64,000 nt of DNA. Source: Metallyticus violacea. Lineage: Eukaryota; Arthropoda; Insecta; Mantodea; Metallyticidae. Positions within the stretch are counted from its first letter, which is position 1. Each line of letters starts with the position of its first letter. The position numbers and the translations under genes are program-made. The stretch is from NCBI GenBank assembly GCA_030762175.1, contig CM060834.1, forward strand, positions 32,603,501 to 32,667,500, read 5' to 3'. Below, one piece after another: positions 1 through 13,203 of the stretch. Below the pieces are notes generated by a model. The model was not told where the DNA came from. It did no database searches and worked only from the letters and a program-made list of their open reading frames with translations.

Positions 1-490
1 ATTACATGTGCGTTACTCATCGTTTTACTCACCTTTGTGCCTCTCTTTTATCTTCCCCTCGTCATACTTTCACTTTATGCAGTTTATTTAAACACAGTTG
101 CAATGCTGCTAAACCCAATTGGATATGAATCACAAAACCGGGCTTTGAGTCACCTAATGTAATAATAAGAAAATCTTTCTTTTCGACTTTTGTTCCGTTC
201 CTTTCGGAGCCACAGATTATATAAGGCTAAGCAGGTATCTCTTCGTAGAACCTTCCTATTACTTGACGCATTCCTAAGTACTAAAGACAAAGCGTACAGC
301 TTATTAAATCGTAAAGCACTTCCCGTTAAGTTCTATTAAATATAACTTTCTGTCTCCTTTAAATACCATCTGTTTTTAATTAACAAAGAGTGAAATGTCA
401 TAGTGCCACCTCTCAGTAAAATTGTTATTATCATTATCCGTTTGTCGCTATTGATTCCCTATTGTTTCTTGCTTAGTAGTTTACGTATAA
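1..490. other. AT-rich sequence with no recognised gene
   Basis: Short ORFs only, no splice-bounded coding block, no tRNA boxes and no terminal repeats that I could pair. Confidence 0.5.
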
Positions 491-2275
491 CAGTGGCGGC
501 TCGTGTACATTTTAGTTGGTGGGGCTCAACTTATAAAAATAACATTGCATAGAATCCAAGAACATCATAATGCACTGCAAAAATAATTATGCTGCCACGC
601 AAAAGAGATAGAGAGCATAACCTTTCACTTTCCTCGAAAATATAGTCAAATATAGTAATATTAACGTTTACTAAAGTTAATAATTCACCTTCACTTAAGC
701 TGCTCGTGCATTACAGATCTTCCATTACATACTTCTGTTGTTTGTGTTTATGATACTTTCATTATTAAAAGCATAATTATAAATGCCCGAAATTTCAATG
801 CCATTGTTGATTAGCAACCTAAAAGATACAGGAATATAATGTTGCTATAAAACAGTTCAATTTCACAAGTTTTAAACTTCAATTTTGACTGAATTAGCCT
901 TAAAGAAGTTTAATGTGTCGTGGACTAATCAGTGGTTTAAATTCTTTCCAAAATAATTGTTAATGAAATTACGTTGCAAATTATTTTGGCCTTAAATATG
1001 TTATTATCAAGCCAATCATACCATATTTCCTAGAAATATTATACCTACAAAATTAAAAAAAAATTAAAATTAAAAATCTTTCTAATAAAATTTCATCTGC
1101 GTATGTGAAGTGATTCGCCCAAATTTTAAGGAGGATCTCCTTGTAAGCTACCCGTAATTTTGTCCCGATTTCAACCAAATATGAAATTTGTTGAGAAATT
1201 TTGTTAAAATCTTATGTGTAAAATGTCAGATTCATATGTGCAGTATATTGAGTAAAAATTTTAACTTTTTGAGAGTTTCTCCGTGTAAAGTATCCTTAAT
1301 TTTGTTTCAATTTCAACCAAATTTTATATTTATCGACAAATGTTATTCAAACTTCTATTTACAAACTCGCAATTCCGTAATGACAGCGGTTGGCGAGTTG
1401 TCTCATGTGGACATGCGGAGAAAGCAACGCTAATAGGTGCTTCCGCAGTAGCGATCGGATCTAAAAACTACTAATATTTCCTTTACTGAGACACAACGGC
1501 TACTTAATTGCACAATAACAACTAAATTTATACATCCAACATAAATTCACTTGTTTTACCAATTATCATCACATAATCATCAAAAGAAGTTCATTAACAT
1601 TAGTAAATGGGCCACCCTGGTTTCTCAGTTACAGAGGTAACAAAACGGTGATAGGCAGAAGCGCCAAAATTGTTGGTTTAATCTCACAAGCCTCCTCTCA
1701 CTTACCATTCGGGTTTATCCTTATTTATTATAATGCTGGTTCTATTTAAATACGTTAGTTGAGTTGCTATTAAGTGGAAGAGTTTCTTATGTTTAGATTC
1801 CTCTTAATCCAGTGACGCGAAAAAGCAAATATCTGATGGGAATTAATAACGTTGACCTCACGACAAATCGCTTAGGGAGGACAGGCTCAGTGCGCATGTG
1901 CGTGAAAATTTCACAAGATCCTGCGTGCTCTTCGCGAAGCTTCTCTGCGACACCTCTTTCACCCCCTTGCCCCCCAGCTTCATAACAACTCCTTTTAAAC
2001 CAAAGCATTCTGCTCTGCTAAGCCTGAGCACAAGGAGAGTGTGCCCTAGCCTGTTCTCTTCACACATACACACACTAAGTCGTCTACAATCACAGAAACC
2101 GTTTAAACCGCGCGCCTTCCTTGTGTACTATAATGTAGGTGCTGAAACATTCAGGGTTGAAATTCCATAGTCTTTTTTGAGTTAACAACTAATGCACAAT
2201 TATTTAAATATGTTTATGGTTCAAAATTAATGGGAGGGCACGTGCTTTTGTGCCTTTTAGTGCGAGCAGCCACTG
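491..2275. mobile_element. hAT-like non-autonomous DNA transposon
   Basis: The left end reads CAGTGGCGGCTCGTG (from 491). The right end, read on the other strand from 2275, is CAGTGGCTGCTCGCAC. These match at 13 of 15 positions and have the CAGTG start typical of many hAT-family ends. No transposase is recognisable in the 1.8 kb, so it would be non-autonomous. Flanks show GTATAAC on the left and GTATACC on the right, offset slightly from the ends, so the 8-base target duplication expected of hAT is not clean. Internally there are two copies of a 142-base direct repeat. Confidence 0.6.
1100..1380 (+). repeat. 142-base direct repeat, two diverged copies
   Basis: The block beginning TCTCCTTGTAAGCTACCC at 1136 recurs as TCTCCGTGTAAAGTATCC at 1278. 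Both are followed by TAATTTTGT and then ATTTCAACCAAAT. The repeats lie wholly inside the hAT-like element. Confidence 0.65.
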
Positions 2276-3057
2276 AGTATACCTTTAATATAAATTACTA
2301 CTACCTTTAATATAAATTAAGGTTTAAAATAATAAAAATGAATAATTTCATCATCTTATTGAGCTTTGCATTCCATCATAGCTACCTGGAGTAGATGTTT
2401 TTAAATGTTTCTTTAAGAATAAATAAATTATTATAATGCATGATACATATGCAAAAATTGTTTGATTTGATGTTATTCCGAAGTAGCACAACTAAATATC
2501 GTCGAAGGTTTTCATTATTTCCATGGAATAAATTCACCTAATATCATGACATAAATTATAACTTTATTTTGCTTCCATATAGCTTCCTTCGTGCATTTCA
2601 AACCTCTCCCGCCCATTGATTGTTAAATAAAGCGATTCTCTTTCTTTCTGTAAGTTACATGTTTGGTTCTATATTTTTAAAACTTCATTGTTTAGATAAT
2701 GCATTTATAATCCCCTTAAACATTTTTTCACAGCCACATTTCGTGTATAGTATGTTCACTATTTTGTTTTACAGAAAGTTTTTTTTTTTTTTTATGAACT
2801 ACAACCCATAGCTACAAATAGGTACAATTCGCAAAGGCAGGCCATACGTATTAATTTCCATTTTAATAGAGTCAAAAACGAATGATATAGGCAATATTAA
2901 TTAATATTTACAAACATTCACATATATTTCTCTAGTTTTACTCCTAAAAACAACAGCAACAATCAAGTTTTGTGAATAATAAATTTTAATAGACGGTATT
3001 GACAGCTCTGAACTAGTGTTATTAATTGGTGCGCATTACTATTGCATCATAGGATAT
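2276..3057. other. Non-coding AT-rich stretch
   Basis: Nothing recognisable beyond a T run near 2778-2793 and short spurious ORFs. Confidence 0.5.
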
Positions 3058-3272
3058 TCGTGAGCGGGAACGCCAAGACCGTTCTCCCTGATTTTTACAG
3101 GTTTCCCTCAGTCATTGTAATTGGCAATTCCAGGGAGGTACCCTATAACTTAGTCCTTCCTTTAAAAAAAATGTTTCCCCAATTTATCATTTCATCTCAT
3201 ACATCATCAGTGTACGCGGTCTATGATGCCTCAGTAGTTAAAACGGGCGTTAAACACTATAAAACAAAAGCA
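3058..3272 (+). mobile_element. SINE family B copy, 5' truncated
   Basis: Matches the body of family B: CCAAGACCGTTCTCCCTGA, then GGGAGGTACCCTATAACTTAG, ATTTCATCTCATACATCATC and the tail AAAACGGGCGTTAAACAC. Most of the tRNA-like head is deleted (CGTGAGCGGGA joined directly to ACGCC). Confidence 0.75.
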
Positions 3273-3329
3273 AATCACAGAGGTACCTCTACAAAGCTTT
3301 TCCAATTATGAATATGTTTTTTCACCGAT

Positions 3330-3620
3330 ACTGAGATTGTCCGAATGTTAATGGAAAGAAGTGAAAGTGCATGACGAACAACATGGCAGAAGGCCGGTTG
3401 CAACGAGCGTTAGAGGGTTTCACTTGCCTCACAAAACCACATTGAATACTGAAAGGTATTGAAAAGACCTTGATGTTACTTTGAACCGTGATTAAACGAA
3501 AACGCGGCCATCTTTTGACTCGAAAAGTTCTGCTACTGCATGACAACGCTCGCCCACATTCATTTGAAGGAACCCAAAACTTAGGAAGGGGAAATGTTCT
3601 GTCATCCACCTTTATTCTCC
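3330..3620 (+). pseudogene. mariner transposase scrap
   Basis: One frame reads LLLHDNARPHS near 3530-3570, the second-aspartate block (HDNARPH) of mariner transposases, preceded by frame-broken remnants. No intact ORF and no terminal repeats were seen. Next to SINE copies on both sides. Confidence 0.6.
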
Positions 3621-3916
3621 TGTTTTTTCCCGAATAATTTCCAACTTTACACCAAACTCACAAAGTACCTCGGAGCGATTTTAAAATTACGATGAATTGA
3701 AAATTGCAATGAGCAGATGACTGAGGAAATGGGGCAGACAAGATATCTAAAAATTGGTGCTACGATACCGAAAATGAATGGAAAAAGATGTAATTATGTA
3801 GAGAAATAATTTAGGAAATGCAGAATATTTACTCATTTTATTTCAGAATTAAAAAGTGAATTTAATACAGTTCCCCAATAGAGACACTTAATTAAATGAA
3901 CTCTTATATAAATCAT

Positions 3917-4176
3917 GAGTGAATGAATGAATAAATATTGTTTAACGCCCGTTTTTGCTACAGAGGCACCACAGGCGATGGACACGGATGATACATGAGA
4001 TGAAATGATATATCGGGAAAGGATTTATTTTTGCCATTTATGAGAACTGAGGAAAACCTGGAAAAAAAAAAAAAAAAAAAAACCTGTTAGGTAGGACGGT
4101 CCTCGCGGAATTCGAATCCCAGACCTTCCGCTCACGAGTCCGCGCCTTAACGACCTCGGCCATCCCTGGCGGTTAA
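3917..4176 (-). mobile_element. SINE family B copy with perfect 12-base target duplication
   Basis: Minus-strand copy with a tRNA-like head (the complement reads GGCCGAGGTCGTTAAGGCGC, then a B-box-like GGGATTCGAATTCCGC). It is flanked by TATATAAATCAT at 3905-3916 and again at 4177-4188. An A run of about 20 at 4062-4081 sits inside the body. The exact duplication shows retroposition as one unit. Confidence 0.9.
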
Positions 4177-4188
4177 TATATAAATCAT

Positions 4189-6870
4189 AGCGCTGTGGAA
4201 TGACGCATTCGATTAACTTATGAATACTATTTACGAACCATTGGATACGATCTCTGAGAATATGTTACAAAATTGCGGCACAAAACTAAATGAAGTTTTA
4301 CTGTCTTATAACAGAAAAACCTATGGGGTAATGGGCAAACGAAATAATAGTTAAATATTTTAAATGTTTCAATATTATGAAGGAAACCTCTCAAAGATAC
4401 CTGCTGGTTGAGAAACACTATAGAAATTATGTTCAATTATACATATCTTAATTTTTTGACGGAGCTGAAAAATACAAAATAGTAGAAAGGCGTAGTAATC
4501 GATTATTATTTAGATATTTAAAATGCATTTCCCTATCCAGAAAAAGCGTTCTGTCAAAGTATATCATTCATAATGTTGAAGCAGTCATACTAGCATTAAG
4601 TGGCAATGTTGTAAAGCTAAGAACCTGCTTTATATGTCATAAACCCTTCAATTTACGTAACAATGGCGGCATGACTGTAAGTAATGCAGATATCCGGAAG
4701 GTCGTTGAGCGCCTCACTAGGTCGACAAGGGAACCTTCGTGTTGATAACGTTCGCATTTCAGTTTCTTCAGAGCATGCTGTACGTATACGTTTTGTCGAA
4801 TGTGTCAACGGAAACTCCTCCAACAACGGTGAGAATTTTCAACAATAAACTTTATTAAAGATTTAAAGGGTATCGTTTTCTATTTTGGCTAGGAAGAACC
4901 CTTATTATTTATTGTACACGCTTGCAGATGTCATCATTTTTGTAGTTCATATATATATAAACATAAACTATATATATAAACTATATATATATTGTTGTAT
5001 TATGTTTTGAAAATTTGAAAAAAATGTTTCTAAGAAAGCTACAAACTAATGAGGTCACAATTAACAATTTTGGTTATACTGTGTTGATGTAAGTATATTT
5101 AGTTTTAATAAAAACTAAGACACTGTAAAATATTTGTAAACGACTATATTTTTAATATAAACTTGCCTTAAATTAGTCCTTGATGTACTGTACAGGGTAT
5201 CACGTTCAATAATCGATTGAACTTAACCAGAAATAAGGTTTCTGAACGATAAATCAGTTTTGAAACGATTTTTCCTACAGATTATTTTTTTTTCAGAATA
5301 TTATTCTTTTACATATTACTTTATGCAATCAACAGAACAATTTCTAAATCAGTACATAGAAAGACAATAAAAGTGTTCTTATACACACCCCGCAACCTGC
5401 ATTTATTATTTTTCTCTTAAAAACTGTTATCACTTTGATTAATAGTTCCATTGATTAGTATTCTTCAAGTTGCACGAAAATGAATTATTAACTGTTAAAG
5501 TTTAAGGTATCTAATTAATATGAAATTTTAGAAATTGTTAATTCCATTTTTTCTTCCCAATTACATTTTCAAATGCGAACCAGAAACGCCTTTTATATTG
5601 TAAAAGGATAAAAATATTCAGTGCTTTAATACGCGGAAGTTTCATCTGTATATATCTCTATATCTATAAAAACGACTGTATTTCAGAATATAGATGAGAA
5701 AGAGAGAGAAAAAAAATGAAGGAGCTGCCGGACGACAGAGATGAACGAGTCGGAATGCATATCCGACATCATTCAAAAATTCAAAATGGTAAAGCTAAAG
5801 ATAAGAGTGAATGCATTTTGTTATCATTAATGAGTTTGGTTTTCGTTATTTTTGTTATGGTGGGAGTAGCTTTTTTTACGTTAGAGTACTGAAACCCCTT
5901 AACAAGTATGCAAACCTGCATCACGAACCTTGCACTCTGGACTAAATACTCGCTATGACGTCACGAATAGAACTGGTATAATTCGATTTCTTGTCACTAC
6001 TATGCAAAGTATATATTATGTTTAGTTATAAAAACAAAAACCAAAATTAAAATCAATACTACCCATAATTTTGTTTGTAAAGGCCAATTATATTTAATTA
6101 ATTTATATTTATTTTCACTCAATACAAAAGTATAATTATACGTTCTTATTTACACTGTCGCAACCCACGATGAGGCTGTACTTGGGGGAATAGCTTCTAA
6201 ATCTAATCTAGCTCCATAACTTAGAGGACAGGGAAATATAACAGAAACAACGAATTGACAGTGTCACTATATTAAGTCACATTTTATAGAAATACAAATT
6301 ACGAAAAATGGATTTATCAACTAGATACCATCGACAGTCTTATGTCTTTCCTCTGTCACTACTCCAGGTTGACTGGACTATTACGTAAAAGGTTTACTTT
6401 TGCCCAATTATCAAGGTTACAACAAGACCTCTTCTCGTGCCGATCTCGTGAGGCACGAGATTTCACAGATGGCAGCGGAGAAAACCGAAGTAAACCGAAC
6501 GCCTCCGTGTGTTAGTTGCTTGAACGTTAGCGCCAAATTGTTAAATGTGTTGTGAATAGAATGTGTTATAAATGGAACGTGTTGCTTTGCGCTGGGGTTA
6601 ATTGTTTTTTGTTCATGATGAGTAGATCAAAAGAGTTCATAAGCCTGGAATGTGGGAAGGAGTATTACTGTAATAAAAATTTAAGAGAGCATGTTTCTAA
6701 AGTAGGCTTGTAAAAGTTTAATGTTATCGGCAAATCTCCTTTGACTCCAGAAGTAAGAAAAATCGTAAACATAATGGTAGCAAGTATATCATTGTAATGG
6801 CGGCAAATATCCTTTAACTGCAGCAGAAGAAAAGCAAAAACATATGGCGGTTAGTATATAAACCAACTAC
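4189..6870. other. Non-coding stretch upstream of the PTP exons
   Basis: AT-rich with an (AT)n tract near 4948-4993 and no splice-bounded coding block. A somewhat GC-richer patch at 6420-6560 contains no long ORF. I see no ectodomain exon of the PTP gene here. Confidence 0.45.
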
Positions 6871-7166
6871 CTTCCTCGTGGTCTAATGGTAACCACATTT
6901 GCCTCGTAAACTCAAAGTCGCGGGTTCGATCCCGATGAAGACAAATGTATTTTTTCGGGCTTAAAATTTGTAAGCAGGCTTCCTTCGGAAGAAAAGTAAA
7001 GCCGTGGATCCCGTGTCGTACATTTACGGCACGATAAAGAACCTCAAGCCTGAAAGAAGAGACCTCTGAGCAAAATTTGTCGGCTGTTTCACGCCCTGAA
7101 TTGAATGAGACGCTGATGACCTGAGATGTTAAAGAGCGTCCGTAAATAAACCAATTAAAAAAAAAA
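6871..7166 (+). mobile_element. SINE family A copy, near full length
   Basis: Starts with a tRNA-like head: an A-box-like region TCGTGGTCTAATGGTAACC and a B box GGTTCGATCCC. The family body follows (TCCTTCGGAAG, then CGTGTCGTACATTTACGGCA, then TCAAGCCTGAAAGA). The 3' end GTTAAAGAGCGTCCGTAAAT is followed by an A-rich tail. RNA polymerase III promoter elements are thus visible. The same body recurs at six other places in the window. Confidence 0.9.
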
Positions 7167-7439
7167 CGAATATATTTTCATATTTTCTCTGTCTGTAACA
7201 CCTAACATTCTCTGTCCTTCCCTCTAATTCCTGTAATATTCAGAAGGAACAGACTTCAAACGAGAGCAAACCTATTCACGCCTCGCAGCGGAGTAGAAAG
7301 CTAAACGGTAGAGAGGGCGCAACTTGTGTGCATGGAGTATGGTGCTGCGAAGCTCGCTCGACCCGATGACCGAACGATAAGAGCGGGCGAAAAAGGGAGT
7401 TTTGTTCATCACTGCTGGGCAGTCAGAATTCACAAAGGG

Positions 7440-7725
7440 TCCCAAACAATATTTGCAGATAAAACATTCCGACGCTGGTGAATTCTACTTCAAAGAGTTC
7501 CATCCCAAACACTAGGACAAGCTACTGCCACGCCACACATAGTAATGGCCTATATTGCCTGATACTTTTGATACTGGAGAGCGGAAAATTCATGAAGAGG
7601 AAAGATGTGTCCCAGCATTGGGAAAATCAAGATCAAAATGGCCGGTCCTAAGGGATTTGAATTCAGGATCTGCCAAATGCAATTCCCAAGCGTTTGCACT
7701 AGGTATCTTAACCCTGGCTGAATTT
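7440..7725 (-). mobile_element. Probable tRNA-derived SINE, minus strand
   Basis: The complement near 7640-7710 reads as a tRNA-like head with a B-box-like stretch (forward GGATTTGAATTCAGGATCTG). The end of the body is not defined. It lies just upstream of the transmembrane exon. Family not matched to A or B. Confidence 0.4.
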
Positions 7726-7963
7726 GAGTGATAAATAATCTTAAAAATAATTAAATTCTCATTCTAATTATCTTCCTTACCATTTAACAATTTCCTTCCA
7801 TGTTTCTTAATTCCCTTTGAAGAAAGAATCGCAGAGGACAAGAGATAATCACAAATTCTTTCTTAGAGTTCAGAACACTGAAATTTGTAGGACAAAAATG
7901 TACTCGTTAAATATTTTTCTTTTGACGTTCTTTAAATATATGTGAATGTTTTGACATACACAG

Positions 7964-8089
7964 GTGGAGCGTGTGGAGGTGATGCCCCTGCATGAGAAAG
8001 AGAGTGGAGTAGGAGGCTGGGGTGTCATAGCGGCTATCGCCATTACATGTGTCGGAGCTGTTTGCCTTCTTATCTTCTTGATTCTAATG
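7964..8089 (+). CDS. Receptor-type PTP, transmembrane exon
   Basis: A 126-base exon (42 codons) between an acceptor (ACACAG) and a strong donor (GTGAGT), phase 0 at both ends. It encodes a short charged stretch (VERVEVMPLHEKESG) followed by a hydrophobic helix of about 22 residues beginning GGWGVIAAIAITC, which I read as the single transmembrane span of a type I receptor. It joins in frame to the basic juxtamembrane exon at 11715, as expected for the inside face of the membrane. The ectodomain exons that must precede it were not found in the 7.9 kb upstream. That region is mostly transposon and SINE sequence, so they probably lie outside the window. The exon call rests on splice sites, phase and hydrophobicity; assignment to the PTP gene rests on the downstream exons. 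Confidence 0.8.
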
Positions 8090-11000
8090 GTGAGTATAAC
8101 AAATTCCAAATCATGCTTTGGCATATATTTGGCAGGTATTGTTAATGTTTATTTTTACGTTTAGCAGGAGAAAATGATAAAACAAATATATAGCACCATC
8201 TTTCACAAACGTTCGTTGATATATATTGATATTTAAGTAGTGTAAAAAATAATTATTCATTTTAAAGGTTCTTGTGCGAAACTAACAACTGTGACTTGCT
8301 TTTAAATCATAATTGTCAATGACTGTTAGTTCTACACCTCATTAATGAACGTTTGAGTTTCGTTGAAATGCGTAATTAGGTCTTATATACCGGGTGTTTC
8401 CGTACTGATGATATAAAAATTTAGGGATGATAATGAAGAAGAGGAAATATATCAATTTGCAATACAGAACTCCGGCCCGGAAATGATTTAGTTGCAAGTT
8501 ATAAGCAAAAGTTGATTTTGAATGCCTATGAACATGGAATAAATCAATTTATGATACCTGCTTTACTTTCACAAGCTGCGAAATCATTTACAATAGTCGT
8601 TCAAAATGTCGTTCCCCAGCATAACATCAGAAAGTTCTGTCTCATCCTGAAGTCATTCTAAAGATGTTAGAAGCAGCTCGGATTCTTGTCAAGAGATCCT
8701 CTTCAATCTCTACAGTTTCTCATAGGCAAGATATTTCACATGGCTTCACAAGAAAAACGTGAGATTCAGGTGAACAAGCGGGGTACGAAAGAGGACCTCC
8801 TCATCCTATTCACATTTCAATGAACGTCTGAATAAGATTACAAAGCACCATGTGACAAGGGAGCTGTGACATTATCGTGTTGAATTCATATGTGTTGGCA
8901 AATAAATGAAACATTTACCAATAAAATTTAAAACTTAAGTCATCTGTATTATATTAATGGAGTTTCTTTCCCAACCTCACTATGTCGCGTATACATTTTC
9001 CTGGATGCTTACGATAATAATATTTTATACCCACAACCTAAAAAAGTACCTTTGGCGACTGAAACGTTGGAAAATTTAAATTTATTGAAGTGCTAAGAAA
9101 AATACAAACTACAAAGGGGTCTCCATCTATCTGGGCTAGACCATTTTAGGTGTAACCTCTCACAATTACATTATTTAATACAATAATAATTTTATGCTAA
9201 TCCTTTATCTAATTTATTTTAAATAATTAAAAAAAGTATACAAATTTTCCACCTTGATTGGACAGACCTCAGTCCCGGGTTCATCAGCAGTAACCCACAA
9301 GAATTCCAGAGGACCAGGCTCCGGCGACTCAACCCAGGGGACTAAAATTTAATATTTCAATTATTCTACCTAAACCATAATCTAACTACAGTCTCTACAA
9401 ACTACTAATTCCTTTATTTCTCAAATATCTACTACAATGCTATACTTAACACCTTAATACAGTACATCCACAATACAATACTCCTGATTATTACCCAATT
9501 CAAACTACTCCATAAATCGCTAAAACCAAAGATCGTTTACTGAGACGTTGACAATCTCTAATTTAATGAAAATAGAAGAAGGACATTTCATGAATAATTC
9601 GTAATTCAGGCATACATCATTCTAAAAAGTGATAAATTAACAGATAAGAGAGAGTTTGTAGAGTATGATCGCCTAACAATGAAAAGTCTGTAATGCACTG
9701 GTAAAGAATTCACAATACCAAAATTTGGGGGGGGGGGGAATTTGTAATTAAACATCGAATGACTGAATTTTTTAAAAACGCTGGATAAGTATTACATAGT
9801 AAAAGTAATGTTTATAATCAGTAATTTTTTTAAATTATTATTTCATAATATTGAATGACACATGTGCTCCATTGTTCAAAATAAGTAGAATCCTTAACTT
9901 ATTTTCACGTAAAATTGTTAATATATTAATAATTCTGGTTTCAAAATCTATTCCATTGTATCTTTATGCGATATTCTTGAATTTTTAATTTTGATAAACT
10001 CGACTTTGATTTGTTGCTCAGCTGTGATTTTAAGTTTATGTAACGCTTAGAGGTAACTGGATAACTTTTGAAATATGTATAAAAAGATTACTAAAATGTT
10101 TTAATCAGGTGTATTTGAATGTTCCATTCTTGTTTTGAATGCTCTTGGGAAAAACATGATAAATTCTATATTGAATTTTTCTTTACAAAATACGCTTTTT
10201 CAATAATCCAACGCTTCTTTACAATCTATATGCAAATCGTAAAATAACTGCTGTTATCGTCCAACGCAAGGCGAAGTACTATGCGTGCAGACTTCACTAA
10301 AAGGCAGTGTTGCCACATTTACGTCCTTATCTCCAGTTAGTTATTCAGAATAGCTTTGTTTATCAAATCTGAAGATATCGACATTTTTATCTATGCTTTG
10401 CGCGGAGTGTTCACAAAATACGAGTGCCTCTTTGACGTGGCGAGAGAACAGATGCATTTTTCACTAAATGCACTTCAATTCTGCAATTTGTTATGTACTA
10501 GAGCAACTCAAATTTGAACTTGCATATTGCATTTATTACATTTGGTGGCAATTGTGGGATGCACGTTACACTATTCATTATAGTTTTTAGGAGACTAACT
10601 GCGTGGAACCTTTTCTCTATTTGTGTTAATGTTTATAACAATCAAATATAATTTAAAATGATTGCTGAAATCTCTAATTGAATTAATAGAAACCCACAAT
10701 TTTAAGAGCCGATTAAAGCATAACGTAGAAAATACGATTCCCTTCAGTCTATCACAACACGTAATTTGGTTATCCTATATCAGGTGATTTTTCAAAAATT
10801 TCTACGTAATAATCCAAGGCAAGAACAACGTTTTCAATAATGTGTAATGTATAACTAATGAACGCTGCTATAATATTAAGTCAATAATCTAATACACCTA
10901 TGGGTAATTTTATACTGCAACTCTATATTGAAAAAAAAAAAAACAGTCTAGAAGTCAATACAGTTCTAAAAGATGGATAATTGTTTTGCTCGTTACAATT

Positions 11001-11714
11001 GAAATGTTAAAATGACATTTAGGAGTCATGTTGACCTGCAAAGTCATTTTTAAGTGTCCCTAAATCTCTCATCTTCCGTAAATGAAATATTTTTAAAAAG
11101 TTAGTTTAACATCTCAAAAATTGACTGAAATGTTTCTTAATTTATTTAAGCTGTCAACTTTTCTATAATGAATTAAAAAACGAAAACATTCGCTCATTGA
11201 ACATAATTAATGAAAATAAATAATTGTATATAATAATGCTGATGATAATGATAATGTTAGCATAATTGTCTTCAGCTTTAAGATAAAATAATAAACCCCT
11301 AAATTTACGTATATATAGTTATATAGATTTTTTCACACTAATTATTACAAGTAATTAATTGTCTGGTTATATTTTCATAAAGAAAAATGTACATGTCAGC
11401 TTATGGCAACAACCTTAAATAAGTTAACTATAACATATCTTTTTGCCAAAGAATGACATTTCACTAACATATGTCAGCTATCGGTATGAAACAAAAAGTT
11501 CCATTTTAACATGTCATCAAATATCAAGGCAATCTCTGAAACAAAGCACTTTTGCTACATGAAGGAATAGCAGATATCATCAACATAGTACTATAAAACT
11601 CATTTTTGTCAATTAGGGATGTTAGCTTTTGGAATATATTACCAACAAATACTGAGTATTCTTAAGTCAATTTCTTCGCTGTTTTACCACGACTGTACGA
11701 TGTGTATATTTCAG
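8090..11714 (+). other. PTP intron 1 (3.6 kb)
   Basis: Bounded by GTGAGT and TTTCAG. A block at about 8386-8930 beginning CCGGGTGTTTCCGTACTG looks like a transposon end. The poly-G run at 9727-9738 is the only strong simple repeat. No further exon seen. Confidence 0.6.
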
Positions 11715-11882
11715 GTTATTTTACGGAAGCGACAGAAGAAGCTCAACTATGGACAAAGATGTACTCCTGTTTCGCTGGATGCCTACAGTTTGGACAGTGT
11801 ATCCATCTGTGGTTCAACGCGGCGCAAAGGCGGCATCCGGGCCTCGAAACGCTCCTATGGCAATGCGGGATTCGATGATCCG
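11715..11882 (+). CDS. Receptor-type PTP, juxtamembrane exon
   Basis: A 168-base exon (56 codons) with acceptor TTTCAG and donor GTGAGT, phase 0-0. It starts with a stop-transfer-like basic run (VILRKRQKKL) directly after the transmembrane exon. The rest is rich in Ser, Gly and Tyr (SLDAYSLDSVSICG, then RKGGIRASKRSYGNAGFDDP). This fits the cytoplasmic linker between membrane and catalytic domain. Several Ser and Tyr residues in small or acidic contexts are possible phosphorylation sites, but that is inference. GC content and codon use are clearly higher than in the flanking introns, which supports real coding. Reading past the donor, the frame stays open to a stop at 12062, so a retained-intron form is formally possible; nothing else supports it. 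Confidence 0.85.
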
Positions 11883-12198
11883 GTGAGTGTTTCCTCAGAT
11901 GCCCTCTTTGTTGTAAATACGAGGTTTATCTTTAAAAAACATAACCACCTCATTTCTGAAAACTCAAAGGTCGCAGGCAAACTTAAGCTCTACGGGGCTT
12001 TGCTAAAAGCTTACCATCAGAGTTCCATGGCTGTTCAAGCATGCGCAGTTAAACCTTTTTGATTAGCTGCTAAGTTAACATAGCAATCAGTCTAGTTCTA
12101 AATGCAGGACAGACTTAATACAGAACGTCCATGGTCAAGCTCAAGATTATCTGCGATATTGCCGCTAATATTTTATTTCCTTGTTTGAAAACTTTTGA

Positions 12199-12252
12199 GC
12201 TGATAATACTCATAGCAGAGTATTATCAGCACTGCAGAGTATTATCAGCACT
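12199..12252. repeat. 13-base hairpin overlapping a 19-base tandem duplication
   Basis: GCTGATAATACTC at 12199-12211 is the exact reverse complement of GAGTATTATCAGC at 12218-12230, with a six-base loop. The unit GCAGAGTATTATCAGCACT occurs twice head to tail (12215-12233, 12234-12252). Confidence 0.85.
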
Positions 12253-13203
12253 GCATGTAATTTGGTTCATATTAGATTGTCCTTCTGTGACCAGAAATGT
12301 ATTAGATGCTTTTATCTAAGTTCAAAAGTGAAGTCACGCGTATAGCTTATGGCATAACAGCACAGCTAATGTGTGTCATTAATAGTTTCCTTGAAACAAC
12401 GTCGAAATTCAATATGTTTGTGCTTCTCTCTTTCTGTTGAACGCTACGCTGTACTGAATTTTCCGGTAAAAATATAACATTTTCTAGGTTGTTTATTTTA
12501 TGAAGTAAAATATTTATATTATCATGCACAAAAAGGACTTACTAATTGTAATTTGCTTAGCCCGTAGCGCCAGATTTAATTACTTTTATTAGGAATAAAA
12601 CTAAATTTACCTGGAATAAGCTTATAAAATACTCGTATAAAAAGAAAAGTTGAAAAGTGTTTATTACTGTTAAAACTTGCAAGAAATGAAACAGGAATGT
12701 TGAAAGCAAACACCTTCCACTGCATGCAATAGCTATATTAAATAAAGTCACTGATGGCGAAAAGTTAATAACAGAATTTTAAAAAAGTAGACAATAAGAA
12801 AACCAAAGTTTCGGATTAATCTCAAATGCTAATAAATCTACACTGATTTAATTGGATTAGGTAATATGGAAAAGAATTTTAGGCACGGAAGCCCTACGAG
12901 GGTATTTTGTATCCTACTGAACTCCCAGAATGAAGTAAAGAATACGAAAATCGGCAGAGAAGAATGCAAGGGGGCAATTATACGTTCCCTGATTCAGTTT
13001 CTTTTGTTGATCTGTTAAAAGTTCGGGCTTCTCAGAAGGGCTGTCATACAAGACGCCAGGAGAGTTCTTCCAATGAACAAATTCCACCACTGCACACTGC
13101 TCATCACTAACACTTGTCATCTGCCCTTGTAACCCTTAAACAATGAACACAAAAATATATTGAGAAAGAATGAAGAATAGTAAAATTTGTGGAGATTAAA
13201 CAG

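Noticed and set aside
1898..2170. 90-codon plus-strand ORF in a GC-richer patch
   Set aside because: Lies inside the hAT-like element, overlaps ORFs in other frames, and has no recognisable domain or splice context.
6895..6945. Possible functional tRNA gene
   Set aside because: The A and B boxes belong to a SINE head: a 3' body shared with six other copies follows, and no intact cloverleaf can be drawn.
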